DNA from: Streptomyces sp. Ru62
GTDB lineage: Bacteria > Actinomycetota > Actinomycetes > Streptomycetales > Streptomycetaceae
Assembly (NCBI RefSeq): GCF_002920615.1
Contig: NZ_PQSU01000005.1
Location: 124,001 to 188,000, forward strand
Direction: 5' to 3'
DNA length: 64,000 nucleotides
Positions 16,633-25,770 of the stretch are shown piece by piece. Both the position numbers and the translations under genes were made by a program. The first letter of the stretch is position 1, and each line of letters begins with the position of its first letter. The notes under the pieces were generated by a model. It was given only the letters and a program-made list of their open reading frames with translations. It was not told the origin of the DNA and ran no database searches.

Positions 16633-17793
16633 TCAGCACGGACGGTGACCGTTCCGGACCGAGATCATCGCCTGGCGTGTCAACTTCCAGCCGTCGCCGT
16701 GTCGTTCGACGTAACCAAGTGCTCGGAGTTCGTACAGTCTCGCGATCGCCTCCTCCCGCGTGGTGCGCGCGCCGAGCGCGACCTCCTCGGCGGGGGCCGC
16801 CCGGTTGCCGGGGAGGGCGGCGAGCACGGTGCGGGCGGCAGGTTGCAGCAGGTCACGCGGGAGGACGGGGCCCCGCCGGGCCGGCGCCAGCTCACCCATG
16901 TCGCCCACGAGTTCGATGATCTCCGTGGCATCGGTGACCAGGGTGGCCTCACCGCGCAACAGTTCGTGCACACCGGCGGAGAGGGCGCTGGTGACCGGGC
17001 CGGGGACGCCCATGGTGAACCGCCCGAGGCGCTGCGCGGCCCGCGCGGTGGCCAGCGAGCCGCTGCGGCAGGCCGCCTCCACGACGACGGTGCCCCTGGT
17101 CAGCGCGGCGATCACGCGGTTACGGAGGATGAACCGGCTGGGTGTCGGATGATCACCCGGCGGCAGCTCACCCACCACCAGTCCCCGTTCCGCGATCCGG
17201 GCGATCAGCGCGGCGTGACCGCGGGGGTAGGGCTGGTCGACGCCGCAGGCCAGAACGGCGACGGTGGCGCCGTGGGTGGCGAGGGCGCCGCGGTGGGCGG
17301 CACCGTCGATGCCGTACGCCCCGCCCGAGACGACGACCCAGCCGCGCTCGGCGAGACCGGAGGCGAGGGTGGCGGCAGCGTGGGCGCCGTACTCGGTGCA
17401 GGCTCGGGCGCCGACCACGGCCACGGACCGCAGCGCCCACATCCGCAGGTTCGGCCGGCCCCGTACCCACAGCCCGAGGGGCCGCGCGTCCCCGAGGTCG
17501 TCGAGCTGCCGGGGCCACTCGGCGTCCCCCGGGCAGACGAATCGCGCCCCGACGGCCCGGGCCAGCTCCAGATCCCGCTCCGGCTCGGTCCGGCGGGCCC
17601 GCGCGACGAGCCCCGCCCACCGGGTCCCGCTCACCCCCGGCAACGCGTCCCCGCCATCGCGCAGCCGCCGCACCACCTCCCCCACCCCGAACTCCCGCAC
17701 CCACCGCCCACCGACCTCGTCCCCCGCCTCGACGACCCGCCCGAGAAACACCCGCCCGAGCAGCTCGGCGCCGGGGTCCTCCTGTCCGGTCAT
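16633..17793 (-). CDS. dprA: DNA-processing protein DprA/Smf
   Basis: DprA-family protein of 386 residues; in naturally transformable bacteria it loads RecA on incoming single strands, while its role in Streptomyces is unclear. The Rossmann core has SVAVVGARACTEYG, VVSGGAYGIDGAAHRGAL, AVLACGVDQPYP and FILRNRVIAALTRGTVVVEA. A C-terminal winged-helix-like part ends LYELRALGYVERHGDGWKL. ATG 17793 overlaps the yifB stop by four bases (ATGA). It follows yifB and yraN in a conserved run. Confidence 0.92.
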   Translation of the reverse strand: MTGQEDPGAELLGRVFLGRVVEAGDEVGGRWVREFGVGEVVRRLRDGGDALPGVSGTRWAGLVARARRTEPERDLELARAVGARFVCPGDAEWPRQLDDLGDARPLGLWVRGRPNLRMWALRSVAVVGARACTEYGAHAAATLASGLAERGWVVVSGGAYGIDGAAHRGALATHGATVAVLACGVDQPYPRGHAALIARIAERGLVVGELPPGDHPTPSRFILRNRVIAALTRGTVVVEAACRSGSLATARAAQRLGRFTMGVPGPVTSALSAGVHELLRGEATLVTDATEIIELVGDMGELAPARRGPVLPRDLLQPAARTVLAALPGNRAAPAEEVALGARTTREEAIARLYELRALGYVERHGDGWKLTRQAMISVRNGHRPC

Positions 17794-19415
17794 GTCAGCG
17801 CTCCGATGGCCATCGGTACTCCGCGGGCAACACCGGTGCGCAGTTGCAGGGCCAGGGCGACGTCGGTGGCGTCCGGGCGGTCGTGTCCGACGAGGTCGGC
17901 GACCGTCCAGGCGACGCGCAGGACACGGTCGATCCCGCGGGCGGTGAGCACGCCCCGTTCCAGGTTGCGTTCGGCCTCGTCCATGGCTCCGGCGGCGGCG
18001 TGGTACCGGCTGCGCAGTTCGCGGCCGGGCACCTCGCTGTTCGTGCGCCACGGGGTGCCGGCGAGGCGGGCCACCGCCCGCTCCCGGGCCTGCCGTACCC
18101 GGTCGGCCACGGTCGCCGTGGACTCGCCGCGGGCGCCGGGCTCGGTGAGCTGGGCCCGGGTGACCGGGTCGACCTCGACGCGCAGGTCCACCCGGTCCAG
18201 CAGCGGGCCGGACAGCCGGGACTGGTAGCGGCGGATCGCCGAGGGCGGACACTCGCACAGCGAGTCGCGCTGTGAGAAGCGTCCGCAGGGACAGGGGTTG
18301 GCCGCCAGAACCATCAGAAAGCGCGCCGGGAACCGGACCACGCCTGCACTCCGCGCGATGACGACGTGCCCCGACTCCAGCGGCTGCCGCAGGGCGTCGA
18401 GCGTCTGGCTGTGGAATTCGGGCGCCTCGTCCAGGAACAGCACGCCGCGATGGGCGAGGGACACCGCGCCCGGCCGGGCGATGCCCGGTCCGCCGCCGAC
18501 GAGTGACTGCATCGTCGCCGAGTGGTGCGGGGCGCAGTAGGGGGCGACGTCGATGAGCGGCTTGCCCGGGGGCAGCAGCCCGGCGACCGAGTGCACGGCC
18601 GTGACCTCCAGCGACTCGTCCCGGGTGAGCCGGGGAAGCACGGCGGGCAGGCGTTCCGCGAGCATGGTCTTGCCCGCGCCGGGCGGCCCCTCCAGGAACA
18701 GGTGATGTCCGCCGGCCGCGGCCACCTCAACGGCCGTGCGGGCGGAGGTCTGCCCGACGACATCGGCCAGGTCGTGATCGTGGTCGGGGTGCGCGGCGCC
18801 GATGCTGTGCATGCCGGTGGTGGCGCCCGCGCCCGGTACACGCAGTCCTGCCAGGAGGGGATCGGGCCGTCCCAGCTCGTCCGGTGCCTCGTCCGGGACG
18901 GGCTCCTCGGTCAGGACCGCGATGAGCTGTCGCAGACTGCGGACACCGAGCACGGACACACCGGGGACCAGCGAGGCCTCGGCGGCGGCGCATTCGGGTA
19001 CCACCACCTGCTCGTACCCCGCGTCGGCCGCCGCGAGGACGGCCGGCAGGATGCCCCGTACCGGGCGCACCCGGCCGTCCAGCCCCAGCTCTCCGATCAT
19101 GACGATGTCGGCGAGGACCCGGGGATCGATCCGTTCGGCGGCACCGAGCACCGCGCAGGCGACGGCCAGGTCGAACCCCGAGCCGGCCTTGGGGACGGAG
19201 GCCGGGCTGAGTCCGACGGTGAGCTTCTTCTGCGGCCATTCGCCGCCCGAGTTCACCACCGCCGCCCGCACCCGGTCGCGGCTTTCCGTCAGGCTCTTGT
19301 CCGGGAGGCCGACCAGGGTGAAGGCCGCGACTCCGGGTTCGAGGTCGGCCTGGACCTCGACGACCACGCCTTCGACGCCGACCAGGGCGACCGAGCACGT
19401 ACGGGCGAATGCCAT
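17790..19415 (-). CDS. YifB/ComM-family AAA+ ATPase (Mg-chelatase-like)
   Basis: A 541-residue protein. An N-terminal Lon-protease-like domain (about 1-170) is followed by the AAA+ core with Walker A GPPGAGKTMLAER, Walker B GVLFLDEAPEF and a cysteine cluster NPCPCGRFSQRDSLCECPP typical of the family. ComM in other bacteria is a hexameric helicase that promotes branch migration during recombination. The start ATG 19415 abuts the yraN stop. With yraN and dprA it makes a small DNA-processing operon. Confidence 0.92.
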   Translation of the reverse strand: MAFARTCSVALVGVEGVVVEVQADLEPGVAAFTLVGLPDKSLTESRDRVRAAVVNSGGEWPQKKLTVGLSPASVPKAGSGFDLAVACAVLGAAERIDPRVLADIVMIGELGLDGRVRPVRGILPAVLAAADAGYEQVVVPECAAAEASLVPGVSVLGVRSLRQLIAVLTEEPVPDEAPDELGRPDPLLAGLRVPGAGATTGMHSIGAAHPDHDHDLADVVGQTSARTAVEVAAAGGHHLFLEGPPGAGKTMLAERLPAVLPRLTRDESLEVTAVHSVAGLLPPGKPLIDVAPYCAPHHSATMQSLVGGGPGIARPGAVSLAHRGVLFLDEAPEFHSQTLDALRQPLESGHVVIARSAGVVRFPARFLMVLAANPCPCGRFSQRDSLCECPPSAIRRYQSRLSGPLLDRVDLRVEVDPVTRAQLTEPGARGESTATVADRVRQARERAVARLAGTPWRTNSEVPGRELRSRYHAAAGAMDEAERNLERGVLTARGIDRVLRVAWTVADLVGHDRPDATDVALALQLRTGVARGVPMAIGALT

Positions 19416-19781
19416 TCAGGCCACCCCCCGCGCGTGCTCGACGGACGGGGCGCCCCGGCGGGGCAGCAGGACGCCTACGAGGTCGATGCGGACCCCGCCC
19501 GGCGGGGCTCCTCCGTGCGCTTGGATCCAGTGCTCGGCGAGTGCACGGAGCCGGGCGGCCTTCGCGGGGGTCACCGCGGCCATCGGGTGTTCATAGCCGC
19601 CGCCCCTGCGGGTCTTCACCTCGCAGACGACCAGGGCGTCGCCGTCCCTGGCCACGATGTCGATCTCGCCGGACCTGCCGGAGCGCCAGTTGCGCTCCAG
19701 GATCGTCATTCCCTGTGCGGCCAGCCGCCGGGCGGCCAGGTCCTCGCCGTACTTGCCGAGTCCGTTGCGTGCCTTGGTCAT
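19416..19781 (-). CDS. YraN/UPF0102 family endonuclease-like protein
   Basis: A 121-residue protein with a restriction-endonuclease-like fold motif: [19 protein letters not shown], then [21 protein letters not shown], which matches the E-x(n)-D-x(n)-ExK active site. Biological role undefined. ATG 19781 has GGAGGTG eight bases upstream; ten residues of open frame before it are not conserved. First gene of the yraN-yifB-dprA run, each joined by abutting or overlapping codons. Confidence 0.9.
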   Translation of the reverse strand: MTKARNGLGKYGEDLAARRLAAQGMTILERNWRSGRSGEIDIVARDGDALVVCEVKTRRGGGYEHPMAAVTPAKAARLRALAEHWIQAHGGAPPGGVRIDLVGVLLPRRGAPSVEHARGVA

Positions 19782-19928
19782 GTCGGCACCACCTCCGGCA
19801 CCAACGGTCACGCATCCGGCCGAGCGGTGTTGATCTTGGTGGACTACTCAGCGGTTGTGGAAAACTCCGTCACCCGTCCACGCCGACCACCCGGGCATCC
19901 GCACCAGCCACCCACACGGCACACCCGG

Positions 19929-20237
19929 TCACCCGCCCGGCAACTCCAGATCGCTCTTGTTCAGCTCCTCGATGTTCACGTCCTTGAACGTCAACACCCG
20001 GACCTGCTTCACGAAGCGAGCCGGCCGGTACATGTCCCAGACCCAGGCATCGGCCATGGTGACCTCGAAGAAGACTTCGCCCTGCACCGAGTGCACCTGC
20101 ATCTCGTAGTCGTTGGTGAGGTAGAACCGCCGCTCGGTCTCGATCACGTATTTGAACAGACCGACGACATCTCGGTACTCCCGGTAGAGCTTCAGCTCCA
20201 TCTCGGTCTCGTACTTCTCGAGGTCCTCGGCGCTCAT
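19929..20237 (-). CDS. DUF2469 protein
   Basis: A 102-residue acidic protein starting MSAEDLEKYETEMELKLYRE and containing FKYVIETERRFYLTND and FFEVTMADAWVWDMYRPARF. This is the small actinobacterial family DUF2469, regularly found near the signal peptidase and yraN genes; no function is established. Soluble, no metal motifs. The 147-base gap to yraN is Cys-free, C-rich sequence without a gene. Confidence 0.9.
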   Translation of the reverse strand: MSAEDLEKYETEMELKLYREYRDVVGLFKYVIETERRFYLTNDYEMQVHSVQGEVFFEVTMADAWVWDMYRPARFVKQVRVLTFKDVNIEELNKSDLELPGG

Positions 20238-20293
20238 GGCATGTTCCCCTTCAGCCGTGCGATCCCCCCATTGTGCGCCAGTCCCGGGAACCC

Positions 20294-20842
20294 TCAGACG
20301 ATTTCCGTGTCGAGGGTCACGGGCCGGGCGGGGGGACCTTCGACGAGCAGCGTACGCAGCAGCTCGGCGAGTCTGGTCGGATACACCGTCTCATGTGCCC
20401 GGGTCAGTTCCCGACACGTCCACCAGCGCGCTCCGGCGACGCTGCGCCGCTCCAGCTCCGTCAGCCCTGTCGCCGCGGTGGCCGTCTGGGTCGTACGGGC
20501 CAGGTAGTACCACTCGTCCTGGTCCCAGCGGCGGCCCGCGAACGGGAACGAGCACCGCCGCCGCCAGAGCACGGGACCGAGTTCGACGTCGGTGATGCCG
20601 GTCTCCTCCGCGAGTTCCCGCAGCGCGGCCTCCTCGCGCGTCTCGGCGCCCTCCAGGCCGCCGCCGGGCGTGAACCACCAGTCGTCCGCCGGGTCGTCCG
20701 GTTCGTGGCCGTGCAGGAGCAGGATGCGGTCCTCGGGGTCGAGGAGGACGACCCGGGCCACCTTCCGCAGGCCGGTCCCGGCCCCGCCTTCGTCCCCGCG
20801 CCCGTACGACTCCCCCGCCGGCCGCGTGGTCTCAGCGGACAC
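20294..20842 (-). CDS. Nudix hydrolase
   Basis: A 182-residue hydrolase of nucleoside-diphosphate-X compounds. The Nudix box (GX5EX7REUXEEXGU) is complete: GGLEGAETREEAALRELAEE then TGI, about residues 61-83. RKVARVVLLDPEDRILLLHG starts the fold near residue 26. The exact substrate cannot be read from sequence. Its start overlaps the sipZ 3' end by 11 bases, so it is the last gene of the signal peptidase operon. Confidence 0.92.
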   Translation of the reverse strand: MSAETTRPAGESYGRGDEGGAGTGLRKVARVVLLDPEDRILLLHGHEPDDPADDWWFTPGGGLEGAETREEAALRELAEETGITDVELGPVLWRRRCSFPFAGRRWDQDEWYYLARTTQTATAATGLTELERRSVAGARWWTCRELTRAHETVYPTRLAELLRTLLVEGPPARPVTLDTEIV

Positions 20843-21617
20843 CGGCCGTCTCCGGGCGGGCCGTGCGGGCGCGGGAGCGGCTCACGCGGCCCGCGATCGG
20901 GCCGTAGGCGCCGCCGCCGAGGACCAGGACCGCGCCGGCCACGATGAGCAGCTCGATCGTGCGCAGCGGGCCGGACTCGGAGAGCGCGCCGAGCGTCTCG
21001 AAGCCCGTGGGGCGCTTGAGCGTGCCCTTCCAGGGCCAGACCACGGCCTCCACGCGGGCGGACACCGCGCCACGGGACACGGTGCCCTGTGCGGCATCGG
21101 TGAGGTGGGCGGTGGAGTCCAGGGAGCCCTGGCGTTCGTCGCCGAGGAGGAACAGCCGGCCCTCCGGGACGGTCACCGTGGCGAAGTTCTTGATCTCGGC
21201 GAGGCTGCCCTCGGGCAGGTACGGCTCGTCGATCTGCTTGCCGTTGACGGTCAGCTTGCCGTTCGTGCAGCAGGAGACGGTGTCCCCGCCCACGGCGACC
21301 ACGCGCTTGACCACCTTGGCGTTGCTGACCCAGGTCTTGTCCTCGAAGACGACCACGTCACCGCGCCGCACCTCGTCGCCGTCGACGCGCTGGGCCAGCA
21401 CGCGGTCACCGGCGTCGATGGTGGGGGTCATCGAGCTGGTGGGCACGGTGTACGGCCGGTAGACCATAGCCCCCCAGGCGAAGCCGCCGAGGAACAGCAC
21501 CAGACCCAGCGCCACGGCCAGTCCGGACAGCCGCTGCCCGAGCCGGCTGCCGCCGGCCTGTGCCGTGCTGGTGCCGCCGCCCTGCGGGGCCGTACGCGTC
21601 ATGCTCTCGCCACCCAT
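20832..21617 (-). CDS. sipZ: Type I signal peptidase
   Basis: Membrane-bound serine/lysine peptidase that removes signal peptides after Sec or Tat export. The N-terminal helix (about 30-52) is followed by box B, TVPTSSMTPTIDAGDRVL, with the catalytic Ser in SSM. Box D, DVVVFEDKTWVSNAKVVKRVVAVGGD, carries the general-base Lys. Box E is GRLFLLGDER rather than GDxRxNSxDSR, so it is the most divergent of the four. There is a second C-terminal membrane helix (IELLIVAGAVLVLGGGA), as in sipW/X/Z-type enzymes. 261 residues from ATG 21617; ATG 21602 is equally possible. Confidence 0.88.
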   Translation of the reverse strand: MGGESMTRTAPQGGGTSTAQAGGSRLGQRLSGLAVALGLVLFLGGFAWGAMVYRPYTVPTSSMTPTIDAGDRVLAQRVDGDEVRRGDVVVFEDKTWVSNAKVVKRVVAVGGDTVSCCTNGKLTVNGKQIDEPYLPEGSLAEIKNFATVTVPEGRLFLLGDERQGSLDSTAHLTDAAQGTVSRGAVSARVEAVVWPWKGTLKRPTGFETLGALSESGPLRTIELLIVAGAVLVLGGGAYGPIAGRVSRSRARTARPETAGVR

Positions 21618-21682
21618 GGACCCGCACCCTACCCGGCGGTACCGAACGGGGGCAGCCCCTCTCGCCCGGCCGGGGCGACCGC

Positions 21683-22732
21683 TTACCGCTTCTTGAACTC
21701 CACGGGCTGGAGGTCCGCGTCTGCGGACTCGGCGTCGACGGACTCCGCGTTCTCGGACTCCGGGCCGTCAGCGCGCCTGCGCCGCCACAGCACCAGCGGC
21801 AGGGCCGCGGCGACGGCGACGCCCTCGGGGGCCACCGTCAGGGAGGCCGCGGCGCCGGACTGCTCGTTCAGGCCGGGCTGGTCGAAGGTGTCCGGGATCG
21901 GCAGGGTGCCCCAGCGGTTGATCGGCCAGGCCTTGACGATCGCGCGGCCGACGACCTTGTCGACGGGGACCATGCCGTGGTTCCTGTCGGACTGGTTGTA
22001 CCGGGAGTCACGGGAGTTCTGGCGGTGGTCGCCCATCACCCAGATGAAGCCCTTGGGGACCTTCACCTTGAACTGGCCGCCCTGGTCGTCCACGCTGCAC
22101 GGTGTGTTGCCCGGGTAGACGTACGGCTCGTTCAGCGCCTTGCCGTTGACCTTCAGCGGGCCGCTGCCCTTGCACTCGACCGTGTCGCCGCCGACTCCGA
22201 TCACGCGCTTGATCAGGTCCTTCTCCTCCGCCGACGGCATCAGGCCGATCCAGCTGAGGACCTTCTGCACCGGGTTCGGCGTCGGCGTCGGCTCGCCCGC
22301 CAGCCAGTTGTCCGGGTCGTGGAAGACGACGACCTCACCGCGCTCGGGCTTGGACCCGAACCACGGCGTGAGCTTGTCGACCAGCACCCGGTCGCCCTGC
22401 TGGAGGGTGTTCTGCATCGAGTCGGACGGGATCGAGAACGCCTGTACCAGGAACGTCTTGATCAGCAACGCCAGGACCAGCGCGATGCCGATCAGGATCG
22501 GCAGTTCCTTCCAGAAGGACCGCGGCTGCCTCGGGCGCACGGCCGCCGCGCCCGCGCCCGGGCCGTCGCCGCGCGGCTCCGAGTCGCCCTCCGGCGTGCC
22601 CTCGTCGCCCGTCGCTGCGTCATTCCCGGAGTTCATGGCGCTGCCCGGTACGGGAACGTCCGGTTCCACGGGGTGCCCGCGGTGCTCCTCGCCGTCGTGT
22701 CCCGACCGTGCGCCAACCGCCACATCCCCCAC
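21683..22732 (-). CDS. sipY: Type I signal peptidase
   Basis: In S. lividans SipY is the main signal peptidase; identity here is by position third in the sipWXYZ order. The 349-residue protein has a long acidic/Gly-rich N-terminus, one membrane helix (LPILIGIALVLALLIKTFLV), box B FSIPSDSMQNTLQQGDRVLV (catalytic Ser), box D EKDLIKRVIGVGGDTV (catalytic Lys), and box E GFIWVMGDHRQNSRDSRY. A second hydrophobic stretch and an RRRR stop follow near the C-terminus. GTG 22732 has GAGGAG upstream; an in-frame ATG at 22636 would shorten the N-terminus. The start lies inside the apparent sipX 3' extension. Confidence 0.9.
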   Translation of the reverse strand: MGDVAVGARSGHDGEEHRGHPVEPDVPVPGSAMNSGNDAATGDEGTPEGDSEPRGDGPGAGAAAVRPRQPRSFWKELPILIGIALVLALLIKTFLVQAFSIPSDSMQNTLQQGDRVLVDKLTPWFGSKPERGEVVVFHDPDNWLAGEPTPTPNPVQKVLSWIGLMPSAEEKDLIKRVIGVGGDTVECKGSGPLKVNGKALNEPYVYPGNTPCSVDDQGGQFKVKVPKGFIWVMGDHRQNSRDSRYNQSDRNHGMVPVDKVVGRAIVKAWPINRWGTLPIPDTFDQPGLNEQSGAAASLTVAPEGVAVAAALPLVLWRRRRADGPESENAESVDAESADADLQPVEFKKR

Positions 22733-23711
22733 GCCAACTCCTCACTCTGTGCCGCCGCCCGCGCCGCACCCGGCGCAGGCCCACCACTCCCATAACGAGC
22801 GGGAGTTCCGCAGGGGTCGGGAGCTGGGTGATTCCGTTCGGATTCTCGGAAGCAACCCTATGCGACGCCTGGGGACCAGCGGTCGTCCCCGGCGCCGCGT
22901 CGGTGACGCTTGCAAAGGTTTTAGGTTCTTCCAGGCGCGTCCAGTGACCGACCGGCCAGCCGATGACCATGGCCCGGCCGACCACCGAGTCCACCGAGAC
23001 CGTGCCGCCGTAGGCCGTGTCCTGGTGGGAGCGGGAGTCCGCGGAGTTGCCCCGGTGGTCCCCCATCACCCACAGCCGGCCCTTGGGGACGGTGACGTCG
23101 AAGGGCATGGTGGAGGGCACGTCCCCGGGGTAGAGGTAGTCGCCCTCGGTGAGCGGGACGCCGTTGACGGTGACACGGCCCTGGGCGTCGCAGCACTTGA
23201 CGTGGTCGCCGCCGACGCCGATGACCCGTTTGATCAGGTCCTTCTCGTTGTCCGACGGCAGCAGGCCGATGAAGGTGAGGCCTTCCTTGAGCTGCTTGAC
23301 GACGACCGGGTCGTGCTTCTTGGCGGTCTGCTCGTCCTGGAGCCAGCCGCCCGGGTCGTGGAACACGACGACGTCCCCGCGCTGTGGCTTCGAGCCGAAC
23401 CACGGGGTGAACTTGTCGACCAGGACCCGGTCGCCGATCCGGATCGTCTCCTCCATGGACCCGGACGGGATCACGAACGCCTGCACGAGGAACGTCTTCA
23501 GGACGAGCGCGATGAGGACGGCGACCCCGACCAGGAGGGGGATCTCCCGGACGGCCGACCGTCTGCGCTTGCGCTTGACCTTGCGCTGCAGTTGCCGCCG
23601 CTCCGCGCGCGTGCGGCCACCGCCGGGCGCGGAGGTGCGGCGCACCCCGGTGGGCAGCAGGTTGTCGGCGGGCGTGCTGGGCACCCCGCGCGGTTTGCCG
23701 CGGTTACCCAT
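22620..23711 (-). CDS. sipX: Type I signal peptidase (apparent 3' read-through)
   Basis: Signal peptidase with helix IPLLVGVAVLIALVLKTFLV, box B FVIPSGSMEETIRIGDRVLV, box D EKDLIKRVIGVGGDHV and box E GRLWVMGDHRGNSADSRSH. The frame is open for 363 residues, but the last 45 or so (after VMGVVGL) are Arg-rich and overlap sipY by 113 bases. One frame over, the sequence ends in GAGTGAGGAG, a stop merged with the sipY ribosome binding site, and would give about 320 residues. A one-base slip near 22755-22770 would explain this. ATG 23711 overlaps sipW by eight bases. Confidence 0.85.
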   Translation of the reverse strand: MGNRGKPRGVPSTPADNLLPTGVRRTSAPGGGRTRAERRQLQRKVKRKRRRSAVREIPLLVGVAVLIALVLKTFLVQAFVIPSGSMEETIRIGDRVLVDKFTPWFGSKPQRGDVVVFHDPGGWLQDEQTAKKHDPVVVKQLKEGLTFIGLLPSDNEKDLIKRVIGVGGDHVKCCDAQGRVTVNGVPLTEGDYLYPGDVPSTMPFDVTVPKGRLWVMGDHRGNSADSRSHQDTAYGGTVSVDSVVGRAMVIGWPVGHWTRLEEPKTFASVTDAAPGTTAGPQASHRVASENPNGITQLPTPAELPLVMGVVGLRRVRRGRRHRVRSWRGGCGGWRTVGTRRRGAPRAPRGTGRSRTGQRHELRE

Positions 23712-24405
23712 GGGCGCCCCCCGCGGGGGCGGCGGGCACGCGCGCGTAGGCGGGCGGCCGGGTCAGATGCGTCCAGTGGCCGTACGGCCACACGATCCAG
23801 TCGGCCCGCCCTATGACGTCCCCGACGGGGATCATCCCGCCGCCGGGCGAGCCGAGGTGGTCGCGGGAGTCACTGGAGTCGCTGCGGTGGTCGCCGAGGA
23901 CGAAGAGGCGGCCCGGGGGCACGACGACGTCGAAGGGCACGCTGGAGGCGCTGTCCCCGGGATAGAGGAACGCCGTCTCGTCGACCGGTCGGCCGTTCAC
24001 CTCGATCCTCCCCTTCTTGTCGCAGCAGACCACATGGTCTCCCCCCACACCGGCCACGCGCTTGATGTAGTCGGCGTCCCCGAAATACCCGGTGCCGTCG
24101 AACACAATCACGTCGCCGCGGCGCGGCTGGGCACCGAAACGGTACGCCAACTTGTTTACGAGAACGCGGTCGCCGATCCTCAATCCCTGTTCCATGGATC
24201 CGCTCGGGATCTGGAACGGTTGCACCACGAAGGCGTTGAGGGCCAGCAGGAACGCCAGGCAGAGGAAGAGCGTGAGGGTGATCCTGCCGCCGGGCAGCCA
24301 CTCGGCGACCCGCGACACCAACGCGAAACGCGACCGGCCCTCCGCCCCCGGAGTACCGGGGTGGGAGGAGCGGTCGCGTTCCGTCGGCTGTGCTTCGGTG
24401 TCCAT
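23704..24405 (-). CDS. sipW: Type I signal peptidase
   Basis: First of four tandem signal peptidase genes. 233 residues, one N-terminal membrane helix (ITLTLFLCLAFLLALNAFVV), box B FQIPSGSMEQGLRIGDRVLV with the catalytic Ser, box D DADYIKRVAGVGGDHV with the catalytic Lys, box E GRLFVLGDHRSDSSDSRDH. It lacks a long N-terminal tail. It lies just downstream of rplS, with 46 bases between. Names W-Z follow the S. lividans order and were not tested by alignment. Confidence 0.9.
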   Translation of the reverse strand: MDTEAQPTERDRSSHPGTPGAEGRSRFALVSRVAEWLPGGRITLTLFLCLAFLLALNAFVVQPFQIPSGSMEQGLRIGDRVLVNKLAYRFGAQPRRGDVIVFDGTGYFGDADYIKRVAGVGGDHVVCCDKKGRIEVNGRPVDETAFLYPGDSASSVPFDVVVPPGRLFVLGDHRSDSSDSRDHLGSPGGGMIPVGDVIGRADWIVWPYGHWTHLTRPPAYARVPAAPAGGAHG

Positions 24406-24451
24406 CGGGGCCAGATGCTATCCGGCTCCGCTGTGACTGACGGGAAAGCGC

Positions 24452-24802
24452 TCAGCTCTCGCGCTTCTCCTTGATCTTCGCGGCCTTGCCGCGCAGCTCA
24501 CGGAGGTAGTACAGCTTGGCGCGGCGCACGTCACCCTTGGTGACCAGCTCGATCTTCTCGACGATCGGGGTGTGCACCGGGAAGGTGCGCTCGACGCCGA
24601 CGGAGAACGAGACCTTGCGGACCGTGAAGGTCTCGCGGACACCAGAACCCTGGCGGCGGATCACAACGCCCTTGAACTGCTGCACACGGGAGCGGTTGCC
24701 CTCGATGACGCGCACGTGGACGTTGACGGTGTCACCCGGGCGGAAGGCCGGGATGTCGCTGCGCAGCGACGCGGCGTCGACGGAGTCGAGCAGGTGAGAC
24801 AT
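24452..24802 (-). CDS. rplS: 50S ribosomal protein L19
   Basis: L19, at the 30S/50S interface. ATG 24802 ([20 protein letters not shown]) gives 116 residues, the standard Streptomyces length; an upstream GTG at 24829 would add nine residues. [41 protein letters not shown] and the basic C-terminus are typical. No strong Shine-Dalgarno precedes it. It follows rpsP-KH-rimM-trmD in the usual order but is 134 bases from trmD, so it may have its own promoter. Confidence 0.95.
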   Translation of the reverse strand: MSHLLDSVDAASLRSDIPAFRPGDTVNVHVRVIEGNRSRVQQFKGVVIRRQGSGVRETFTVRKVSFSVGVERTFPVHTPIVEKIELVTKGDVRRAKLYYLRELRGKAAKIKEKRES

Positions 24803-24936
24803 TTCGTCTGCTTTCTTCGCTGATGCCACAGGTCATCAACGGGAACTAGGTGTACAGGAGTCTGCCGTGCGGGTCGGGGCGGGCGTCGTCTCCCCCTGTG
24901 GCAGGGGCGCACGCCGGACGGGCGCACAACAGCGGT

Positions 24937-25770
24937 CTATTGTTCCATGCCCTCGGCCCGGCGCCAAAATCGGCCGTACGGCTCCCCGTCCGGGTCCGGT
25001 TCCCAGCCCAGGATGGAGAGCATCTCGCGGTCCTTCTTGTCGAAGGCCTTGGGGTCGCAGCGCTCGATCAGGTCGGGGCGGTTCAGGGTCGTGCGCCGCA
25101 GGGCCTCGTCGCGGCGCCAGCGGGCGATCTTCCCGTGGTGGCCGCTGAGCAGCACCTCGGGGATGTCCCGGCCGCGCCAGACGGGCGGCTTGGTGTAGAC
25201 GGGGCCCTCCAGGAGGTTGGCCATCGCGCCGGGGGCGAAGGAGTCGTCGCGGTGGGACTCCGCGTTGCCGAGGACACCGGGCAGCAGCCGGGCGACGGCC
25301 TCGGTGATGACGAGGACGGCCGCCTCGCCGCCGGCGAGGACGTAGTCGCCGATGGAGACCTCGTAGACCGGCATCCGGGTCGTGTACTCGTCCATGACAC
25401 GCCGGTCGATGCCCTCGTAGCGGGCCGGGGTGAAGATCAGCCAGGGGCGCTCGGACAGTTCGACGGCCAGTTCCTGGGTGAAGGGGCGGCCGCTGGGCGT
25501 GGGCACGATCAGCGAGGGCGCCTGGGCGCCCGACTCGTAACCGTCGGCGAGGACCGTGTCCAGGGCGTCTCCCCAGGGATCGGTCTTCATGACCATGCCG
25601 GGGCCGCCGCCGTACGGCGTGTCGTCCACCGTGTTGTGCCGGTCGTACGTCCACGCGCGCAGGTCGTGCACATGGACGTTCAGCTGCCCACGCGCGCGTG
25701 CCTTGCCCACGAGGGAGACGTTCAACGGCTCCAGGTACTCCGGGAAGATCGTGACGACGTCGAGCCTCAT
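24937..25770 (-). CDS. trmD: tRNA (guanine37-N1)-methyltransferase
   Basis: Methylates G37 next to the anticodon to prevent frameshifting, using SAM bound in a trefoil knot. 277 residues. [45 protein letters not shown] (knot and SAM site) and [20 protein letters not shown] are diagnostic. ATG 25770 overlaps the rimM stop by four bases, so it is coupled to rimM. Confidence 0.96.
   Translation of the reverse strand: MRLDVVTIFPEYLEPLNVSLVGKARARGQLNVHVHDLRAWTYDRHNTVDDTPYGGGPGMVMKTDPWGDALDTVLADGYESGAQAPSLIVPTPSGRPFTQELAVELSERPWLIFTPARYEGIDRRVMDEYTTRMPVYEVSIGDYVLAGGEAAVLVITEAVARLLPGVLGNAESHRDDSFAPGAMANLLEGPVYTKPPVWRGRDIPEVLLSGHHGKIARWRRDEALRRTTLNRPDLIERCDPKAFDKKDREMLSILGWEPDPDGEPYGRFWRRAEGMEQ

Noticed and set aside
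20832..24405. Assembly duplication of one signal peptidase gene
   Set aside because: The four proteins differ throughout outside the catalytic boxes and match the known four-gene cluster.
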